From an uncultured Alphaproteobacteria bacterium (GTDB taxonomy: Bacteria > Pseudomonadota > Alphaproteobacteria > Rs-D84), in assembly GCA_949082785.1 (NCBI GenBank), contig CARVLU010000001.1, forward strand, positions 33,455-97,454: a stretch of 64,000 nt of DNA, given 5' to 3'. Below are positions 50,572 to 57,400 of this stretch, piece by piece. Under the pieces are notes generated by a model. It saw only the letters and a program-made list of their open reading frames with translations. It had not been told where the DNA came from and ran no database searches. Within the stretch, counting starts at the first letter, position 1; each line of letters opens with the position of its first letter. The translations under genes were made by a program, and so were the position numbers.

Positions 50572-50742
50572 GCATTGGGAAACCGGTGTAGGGTATCAAA
50601 GCCCTTTGACGTTGTCAGCGATGACATTAAAAATCTCCAACCCATTGGTTGGAGGGTCGTGAATATCCAATAAACGACACTATTACGTCAATAGCTTTGA
50701 ACCTCCAACCGCCCACAATAACGTCGGGCGGTGTTTTTTTGC
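50572..50742 (+). ncRNA. Attenuator-type leader RNA, copy 1
   Basis: Segment 1 CTCCAACC (50635-50642), 2 GGTTGGAGG (50647-50655), 3 CCTCCAACCGCCC (50702-50714), 4 GGGCGG (50726-50731) with T7. 1:2 and 3:4 form together (terminated); 2:3 excludes both (read-through). A 5' domain CCGGTGTAGGGTATCAAAGC is shared with copy 2. Between 2 and 3 the TCGTG...GACACTATT...AATAG element is conserved. Confidence 0.65.
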
Positions 50743-50767
50743 TTAAAAAACATAAGGAGTTTAAACT

Positions 50768-50995
50768 ATGGCAAAATTATTAATCGATGCCAATTATTAC
50801 GGCAATATCATGCGCCATGCGCGCGAACATTTGAAAATCAGTGTGGCCGACGCGGCAAAATTATTGAAAATGAACAAGAAAGATTATCAGAAATGCGAAC
50901 GTGGCCGCGACCTGTTTGCCGAAGGGACGCTGCGTCGTTTCTTTCACGGGGCGTTTGCACTGCTGGTGATAAAACGCAGCCGCGATAATTTGTAA
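50768..50995 (+). CDS. Small HTH-like protein with attenuator leader (paralogue 2)
   Basis: 75 residues, MAKLLIDANYYGNIMRHARE onward, paralogous to the gene at 29382. VADAAKLLKMNKKDYQKCER has HTH-like spacing. AAGGAG ribosome site, own promoter and long leader, terminator downstream. Because both paralogues share the leader, the protein might feed back on the leader family, but that is only a hypothesis. Confidence 0.7.
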   Translation: MAKLLIDANYYGNIMRHAREHLKISVADAAKLLKMNKKDYQKCERGRDLFAEGTLRRFFHGAFALLVIKRSRDNL

Positions 50996-51021
50996 TGCCA
51001 ATCCTGGGACGCATTCTGCAA

Positions 51022-51052
51022 AAATCCCCGCATGCGCGGGGATTTTTTTGAT
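51022..51052 (+). terminator. Terminator between convergent genes
   Basis: ATCCCCGC-AT-GCGGGGAT followed by T7; the minus strand also has a T run. Confidence 0.8.
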
Positions 51053-51065
51053 GGTGTGGCGGGCG

Positions 51066-51524
51066 TTATTTGCCACACTGTTCTTCTATCCAGTCGGCGG
51101 TTTGCTGGCTTTGTGCGAACAGACGGCCCGTCGTCACCGCGCATGGGTCGCAATTGCGGCGCACGTCGCCGGAATGGCATTTGAACTGGATGTCGTTACA
51201 GTTGCCCTGGACGGATACCTGTAATGTTTCGTTGGCGTATTCCTGGGCCATTTCTTTGTATGGGGTGGGCACATTGTCGGGGGTGTACGCCCACATGCGG
51301 GCCACCGCGTCCGCAACGTCACGGGCGCACGGGTCGCGGGCAATGCGGTCGGCGATGGCGTTGTCGATATTGGCCACGGTTTTGGTCGGGGACGGCGGGG
51401 TGTCGTATGCCGCGCGGCGGTCGGCGGTCAAAATCCATACGCCAATGCCGATGCCCAGCAACCCCAGTATGAAAAACAAGATATATCGTGCAATTGAAAA
51501 AGATGTGGTTTGATTTCTGGCCAT
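51066..51524 (-). CDS. Membrane-anchored protein with Cys pairs, unknown
   Basis: 152 residues from ATG 51524 after GGGAGAGAG. One membrane segment (YILFFILGLLGIGIGVWIL, about residues 14-32), then a periplasmic-type domain with six or more Cys (CARDVADAV, CNDIQFKC, NCDPCAV, EEQC). Not recognised. Divergent from corA. Confidence 0.65.
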   Translation of the reverse strand: MARNQTTSFSIARYILFFILGLLGIGIGVWILTADRRAAYDTPPSPTKTVANIDNAIADRIARDPCARDVADAVARMWAYTPDNVPTPYKEMAQEYANETLQVSVQGNCNDIQFKCHSGDVRRNCDPCAVTTGRLFAQSQQTADWIEEQCGK

Positions 51525-51669
51525 GTTCTCTCTCCCTTGGGTTTGGTCGGGCGCAGTATAGCACACGCGGCGGGCGGGGGATATGAACTTTATTTCCTGA
51601 TATTGATTGCATTTTGACAAAAACGGGGTACAATGCCGCCAATTGAATTGAAAACAAAGGAGAATGGCC

Positions 51670-52554
51670 ATGTTTATAACGGAAAAGCTGAAAACATTCT
51701 CTTGGGTGAACGTCGGCAACCCGGATCATGACGATTTCGAAAAATTGCAAACCGAATACAAGATTGACGAAGACACGATTTCCGACATCTTGGACCCGGA
51801 TGAACAACCACGCCTGGAAATCGAAGATGATTACAAGGTTATCATCGTCCGTTTCCCGATTGTCAACCGCGAAACCGGGACCATGTGGCATACCGAACCG
51901 CTGTCGATTATTTATTCGCCGGGGCGGGTTATCACCGTTTGCCGCAAGCGTTGCGATATCTTGGACAAAATAAAGCCCGCCGACAAAGAATCGCGCGAAG
52001 AATTTATTTTGAACATTATCTATTACATTGCGGAATCGTACCTGCGATTTTTAAAAGATTTGAACAAACGCGTCTTGGATTCTAAAAAGGTTTTGCAAGA
52101 CCAAATCCGAAAACAGGAATTGATGGCACTGTTGGAAGTGGAAAACAGTTACACCCTGTACATGGCGGCGTTAAAGGGGAATATTGCCGTGCTGGACAAA
52201 TTGGAAAAGGTTCGTGGCTTTGTCCGCGGGGACGAAAACCGCGAATTGGCCGAAGACGCCCGCATCGAATTGAACCAGGGGATAGAAGTCGTTACCAGTT
52301 ACAGCAAAATGTTAAAATCGATCAAGGAAACATTCGAAAGCGTGATTAACATGGATTCGAACACGTATATTAATCGACTGACGATGTGGAACATTATCTT
52401 GGTGGCGCCAACGTTGGTGGTCGGATATTACGGGATGAATATGAAATTGCCGTTCGCGGAAAATGAATCGGCGGCGATGGTTATCTTTGTGCTGATTATG
52501 TGCCTGCTGGTGGGGTATGCGACATACGCGATTGCGCGCCGCCACGTTGTGTAA
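51670..52554 (+). CDS. corA: CorA-family divalent cation transporter
   Basis: 294 residues; start chosen at ATG 51670 because AAGGAG is too close to ATG 51664. Cytoplasmic funnel domain, two C-terminal membrane helices, and the selectivity motif YGMN in VVGYYGMNMKLPF. Takes up Mg2+ (possibly Co2+/Ni2+). Slightly shorter than E. coli CorA, as in many alphaproteobacteria. Confidence 0.9.
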   Translation: MFITEKLKTFSWVNVGNPDHDDFEKLQTEYKIDEDTISDILDPDEQPRLEIEDDYKVIIVRFPIVNRETGTMWHTEPLSIIYSPGRVITVCRKRCDILDKIKPADKESREEFILNIIYYIAESYLRFLKDLNKRVLDSKKVLQDQIRKQELMALLEVENSYTLYMAALKGNIAVLDKLEKVRGFVRGDENRELAEDARIELNQGIEVVTSYSKMLKSIKETFESVINMDSNTYINRLTMWNIILVAPTLVVGYYGMNMKLPFAENESAAMVIFVLIMCLLVGYATYAIARRHVV

Positions 52555-52558
52555 GTAA

Positions 52559-52583
52559 AAACCGCCCGTGGGGCGGTTTTTAC
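52559..52583 (+). terminator. Terminator of corA
   Basis: ACCGCCC-GTG-GGGCGGT followed by TTTT. Confidence 0.8.
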
Positions 52584-52596
52584 ATGCGACGCGGGA

Positions 52597-52704
52597 TTAT
52601 TTGTCGCAACCCTTTTTATCGCACTGGGGATGCTGTTCGCGTTTGCTGTCGTTGACCGTGGAACAGTTCTTGCATTCACAGTTTTTAGTATTGTTTTTTG
52701 TCAT
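52597..52704 (-). CDS. Very small Cys-rich protein, 35 aa
   Basis: MTKNNTKNCECKNCSTVNDS onward ends QCDKKGCDK: five Cys and one His in 35 residues with no signal peptide, suggesting cytosolic metal binding (metallothionein-like). A strong AAAGGAGAG ribosome site makes it credible. The corA terminator faces it. Confidence 0.55.
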   Translation of the reverse strand: MTKNNTKNCECKNCSTVNDSKREQHPQCDKKGCDK

Positions 52705-52862
52705 GCTCTCTCCTTTTTTATGATGATGTGTTGATTGTGTCCGGACATGGTCATGATACACCGCGGGGCGGGGCGGTACAATATGCTTATTTCCCTGGGG
52801 AAAATGGTGATAAAAAAATTTGTTGTGTTTTGTATCCCAATTGTGTATATTTGTCGGGTCGT

Positions 52863-52939
52863 CGGGGTGTAGCTCAGCCTGGTAGAGTACTTGCATGGGG
52901 TGCAAGGGGTCGCAGGTTCGATTCCTGTCACCCCGACCA
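52863..52939 (+). tRNA. tRNA-Pro(GGG)
   Basis: Acceptor CGGGGTG/CACCCCG, anticodon stem CTTGC/GCAAG with loop ATGGGGT (anticodon GGG), T arm CAGGTTCGATTCCTG, CCA encoded. Followed by a GGCCG...CGGCC hairpin with T run. Unlike three other tRNAs here, its 3' end is not duplicated. Confidence 0.93.
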
Positions 52940-53104
52940 AAAAATCAAATCGGCCGCGGGCCGGTTTTATTTTTTGGCTGTGGTACGCAGAATCAAACAT
53001 CACGATTTTTATGATGATTTTTCGCGGCGTATTTTCTGCTTGCACGAATCGGAATTTTGTTATTAGTATGCGCATATCACAGCAACCAACACAGGGAGAG
53101 ATTC

Positions 53105-53485
53105 GTGATAATTGGCATAGGAATCGACTTGGTCGAATGCGGCAGATTCTTAGATTGGTCCGCATTCAAAAAACAACGCATCTTCACCAAGAAAGAATTG
53201 GAATACGCCGATACGGATAACGCAAATTCCGAACGGCACCTGGCAAATTTCTGGGCCGCCCGCGAAGCTTTTTTAAAGGCATTGGGCACCGGGTTCGGTG
53301 ATGATATTGCGTTTTCTGATGTGTCTGTTACCCATAATGATGCCGGATGTCCGGAATTGGTTATCGCCGGCGGTGCGCGCGCCGTGTTAAAAGAACGCGC
53401 GGGCGGGGCGGATGCGCGTGTGTACGTATCCCTGACGGACCAGGGGGATTATTCCGCCGCAATGGTTGTCATCGAAGCAAAATAA
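53105..53485 (+). CDS. acpS: Holo-[acyl-carrier-protein] synthase
   Basis: 126 residues, GTG start after GGGAGAG. Attaches 4'-phosphopantetheine to ACP. Motifs: IIGIGIDLVECGRF with the metal Asp, and FWAAREAFLKALGTGF. Stand-alone, terminator downstream. The open frame to 53057 has no ribosome site. Confidence 0.94.
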   Translation: MIIGIGIDLVECGRFLDWSAFKKQRIFTKKELEYADTDNANSERHLANFWAAREAFLKALGTGFGDDIAFSDVSVTHNDAGCPELVIAGGARAVLKERAGGADARVYVSLTDQGDYSAAMVVIEAK

Positions 53486-53486
53486 A

Positions 53487-53513
53487 AATCCCCCATCCGG
53501 GGGGATTTTTATT
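53487..53513 (+). terminator. Terminator of acpS
   Basis: ATCCCCC-ATCC-GGGGGGAT followed by TTTTATTTT. Confidence 0.85.
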
Positions 53514-53546
53514 TTGCACTGCATCTGCATTATCCCCAAAAAATAA

Positions 53547-53575
53547 TTGTGAATTGGTTCCATTTAAGATAAACT
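53547..53575 (+). promoter_or_regulatory. Promoter of leader copy 4
   Basis: TTGTGA, 17-bp spacer, TAAACT. Confidence 0.55.
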
Positions 53576-53581
53576 GTATGG

Positions 53582-53752
53582 CGACATAGAAACAAAGTCT
53601 GTGTTGGGGCGTCGAAACCCGGAATGTTCTGTCCATGTGACATTAAAAATCTCCAACCGTTGGTTGGAGGGCGGTTAATATATTGAATAAGCCCGCGATA
53701 GAACATTATCGTTTCGAACCTCCAACCACCTGAAATTTTTCGGTGGTTTTTC
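53582..53752 (+). ncRNA. Attenuator-type leader RNA, copy 4
   Basis: Segment 1 CTCCAACC (53651-53658), 2 GGTTGGAGG (53662-53670), 3 CCTCCAACCACC (53719-53730), 4 GGTGGT plus T run (53742-53751). GTGACATTAAAAATCTCCAA before segment 1 is almost the same as in copy 1. The 5' domain differs more (GTGTTGGGGCGTCGAAACCC) but keeps a GGG/CCC stem. Confidence 0.65.
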
Positions 53753-53781
53753 ATTTGCATGAAAAAAAAGGAGAAAGAAAC

Positions 53782-54387
53782 ATGAAAAAAATCACCGTTT
53801 TTGCGTTGTGTTTTGCAATGCCGGGCGTTGCGGGGGCGTATATCGCACCCGTTAATTCATGTGGCAATGCGTTCAGTTATGAACTGTGCCAGCCCAATGG
53901 GGCATACCAGGTTGACCAGACCTGTATCGATTATTGTAACGATTGGAAATCCCAACGCGACAGCCCCCGGCGCACCACAAACGGTCGCGTCGTCACAACC
54001 GCGTGGCCCATGCTGACCGTCGAAGTTTGTCCCGATTCCGGCGATTACGATACGGCGGTTGAATGCTGGTACGGGTCGGATACGTTCAACACATATCAAT
54101 GTGCCGCCGGATATTATGGAACGCCGGGCGGGGCGTCGGATTCGTCGGCGTGCACGGTTTGCCCCGGGCATGGAACATGCGACGGGGGCGACACGTTTGC
54201 CTGTGAACGGGGATATTATAAAAGTGGGGGAAACTGCAATACCTGTCCGTCGCTGGGTGGTGTTGCCGGGACGACGGTGGCGGCGAACGCCACATCAATA
54301 ACCCAGTGCTATCTGCCGGCGGCCAGCCAATTCAGCGAAAACAGCGGCCAGGGCACATATACCGCCAATTGTTTTTACACCAATTAA
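53782..54387 (+). CDS. Cys-rich secreted protein with attenuator leader
   Basis: 201 residues from ATG 53782 after AAGGAGAAAG. Signal peptide KKITVFALCFAMPGVAGA, mature part with CAAGYYGTPGG, CTVCPGHGTC, CERGYYKSGGNC and the C-terminal pattern SITQCYLPAASQFSENSGQG. Same family as 41677 and 44340. Exported, disulfide-rich, probably surface or envelope; role unknown. Convergent with the giant gene. Confidence 0.75.
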   Translation: MKKITVFALCFAMPGVAGAYIAPVNSCGNAFSYELCQPNGAYQVDQTCIDYCNDWKSQRDSPRRTTNGRVVTTAWPMLTVEVCPDSGDYDTAVECWYGSDTFNTYQCAAGYYGTPGGASDSSACTVCPGHGTCDGGDTFACERGYYKSGGNCNTCPSLGGVAGTTVAANATSITQCYLPAASQFSENSGQGTYTANCFYTN

Positions 54388-54406
54388 TGCGCCGTCGCGC
54401 GTAATG

Positions 54407-54437
54407 AAAAATCCCGCCGGATGGCGGGTTTTTTTAT
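54407..54437 (+). terminator. Shared terminator between convergent Cys-rich genes
   Basis: AATCCCGCC-GGAT-GGCGGG with a T run to the right and a T run on the minus strand. Confidence 0.8.
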
Positions 54438-57400
54438 TACCACATGCTGTAACCAGATTTACATGTACGTTCACATTTCTTGGTGACCTTGTTCCATTTC
54501 ATGGTTCCGGTTTCATCTTCGTAACCATTGATGTCGCAAATCGGAACACATTCATTGTTATCCAGATTGTACAGTTCACCTTGGTACAGACAGGATGCAA
54601 TTTCGCATTCGCGGACATAGCTGCTGACCGCCACTTCGCCCAGAACGCTGAACTTGTTCTTGCACTGGCCGCACGGTTTGGTGCGTTCGTTCGTTTCGGC
54701 CGGGTCTGTGGTATATCCCGGGTCGCACGATGTCGCCACGCAATCGCCCCATGAATTGGTCATGGTGTTCCATTCCTTGGTCCCGATACCGTGTTCGACA
54801 ACACACGGGGCACTGTCTTGGACACAGGCATTTGCATTCAGATGATAACCTTCTTGGCATTCTTTGATAATGCAGATGCCAAATGCGTTCTTGGCCGTAT
54901 CCCAGCGCTGTTCGGCGTATGCCGCATTCTGGACCGTGCATTCGCGCACATCCGGTTCACAGGCCTGGCCGCGCGGGTGGTATCCGCCGACACAAGATGC
55001 AACTTCGCAGTTGGCGCCCGGTTTATAGGACAGTGCATTGTCACGATTACATGCCACGCAGATACCGTTAATCAATTCAAACGAACTGTTGCACGATTTT
55101 TCCACGCATTTGTCATCAATGATTTCGCACGGGTTGCCTGTTTCGGATTCGCCGCGGAACGTACAGTCGGTCGGCCAGAATTCCGTTTTGTTAATCGGAA
55201 TTGCGGTTCCATATTCGACGTCGTACGGTTCGCATGTGCGATAACAATCGTTGACCGACTGGGCACCCGGTTTGGAATACTTCCAGCTGCCGTCGCCCAA
55301 ATCCGCACAGGATTTGACATCCGGGTGTTCCGGGTCGGTGCCGCCCGATGTGCCGTCACAGAAGCTGCCTTCTGGGCATTCGGTGCAGACGCCATTTTCC
55401 AGACGATATCCGGCCTGGCACTGTGTGATTTCGCACGTGCTGGTGCCATCCAGGTACAGGCGGCCCGTCATCGCGGTTGCATGCGCCCCCAATGCACAAT
55501 CCTTGTAACACTTGTTCGGGTCGGTCGAACCGGCGTCAGATTTTGTGTATGTACCGTCGCCAAAGCTGGAACAAGATTTTTCCTGGTTGTCGTCGGTACA
55601 GATTTTGCCCGGCGGACAGATGATACAGGCGTTGCCAACCTGGGAATACGTGTCATCGCATTCCGTCACCAAACAGGTGGTGCAGTTTTCCTTGTACAGG
55701 GCATCGACACCGGTGCCTGTGCTGTACCAGCAACGCTGTTCCCCCCGGCCGTTGGGAATCGGACAGCTTAACCCATCCAGCGAACATGACGCGGCACTGC
55801 TGGCGGTTTGGATGATGGTTCCCTGGCTGTTGCGGGTGATACCACCGTTTTCACAAGGTGTACGGGCAACATCCCCGGCCGGACTGTAATACAGCTGGCT
55901 GACTTCGTCACAGTCGATGGATGTGTTGAAGTCTTTGCGGTAATACCCGGCGTCACACGATGTGATACGGATAGTGTTACAGTTCGCGTCGTACTGCGCA
56001 TTGCTGCCGGTCCCCGTGCGATAGAAGCACAGCTGGACCCCACTGCCGTGTTTTGCGTCGGTGTACGGTCTGTCATCCTTGAAGCACATGCCGGCCGCGG
56101 TGCTGGTTTCCGTTTGGGTTTTACCACCGTCTTCGCAGGCGTGTCTGATGACTTCTTCTTCGGCACTGTAATAGCCCAGACCAACCGCTTCGCAGTTATC
56201 GGCCAAATCATTTGTCCGCCAGAAACCCGCACGACATGCCGTGATGCGTTTGGTGTCGCACTTTTCCGCATAGACCGCCGCCGCGCCCACGCCGTTGGAA
56301 TAGAAGCAACGCTGGGTCCCGCGTCCGTTGGACGGTGTATATGTCAGGCCTGTTTTGTAACATTCCTGGATTGCGGTGGCCGTTTGGGTGCCGGTTTTAC
56401 CGCCGTCCGGACATTCACTGCGTGTTTTGTCGTCAACGGGGCTGTAATAACCGTCGCCAACCGCTGTGCAATCTTCGCCGGTGGTGTAATAGTACCCCGC
56501 CATACAGGTCACGATAACCTTGGTATCGCAATTGCTGTTATAGACCGCGCTGGACCCGGTGCCGCTGGTATAGAAACAGCGCTGGGTACCGCCACCGTGC
56601 GTCGCGACATAGGTCAGGCCGCGTTTAAAGCACTGGGCCATGGATGTGGCGCCGGCATCGGACAGACCGCCATTCGGACAGGTCATGGCACCCTGGTTCC
56701 CGCCGCCGGTTCCAAAATCACCACCCGGGCAATAATGGTTTTCCGGACACTGGGTACAACCACTGTTGGTATAGTATTGACCCGCCGGGCATGTCGTCGT
56801 CCCCGCCGACCACGCCGCATAGATTGTTGTCGGCGACGTGGTCGAAATCGTCAGGGCATCGTTCGATGTGATGAACGAACCATTGGACGCGATTACCTGG
56901 GCACCGCCACCATTTTCACGGCTGTAATATCCGGTAAAGATATAGCCTGTTTTTGCCGGTCGCGTGTTCAGGGCATTGATAACCGTTGTGCCGGCGGTGT
57001 TGGAATACCAACCCTGACCATAGCGCAGATATACTGTTCCCGGGGCGGCCGCAATATTTGCGCCCGTATTGTTCAGGTTGACCGTAATCAGCGACGGTGA
57101 CCATTTCGCATACAGGGTATGTGTGGAACCGGTGGCCGAAATGTTTGTCGTGACGGCCGAACCCGCGGTGTAACAGGGCGCTTCGCCATCGGGGCCGGAA
57201 CACCATTGCTGGGCAACCGTGAACCCGGCGCGGGTCAGACCGGTTGTGGCCGGCAATTGGCACGAACCACTGTTGAATGTACATTTAATACTGTCAACAA
57301 CATTCCCGGAACCACCGTTTTTATTCAGTGCGACCGTGTATGTATTCGGTGTACAGGACGGTGTGGACGAATTGTTGTTCGTTACCGTGTAACCCGTCGC

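Noticed and set aside
50640..50665. T-box riboswitch reading of the leader family (GGAGGGTCGYG resembles part of a T-box)
   Set aside because: No AGGGUGGNACCGCG consensus, no Stem I features recognised, and the downstream genes are not amino-acid or synthetase genes.
55808..57100. 430-aa plus-strand ORF inside the giant Cys-rich gene
   Set aside because: Antisense shadow caused by the high-GC, low-stop Cys/Gly coding sequence; the minus frame is uninterrupted for 1953 codons with a signal peptide.
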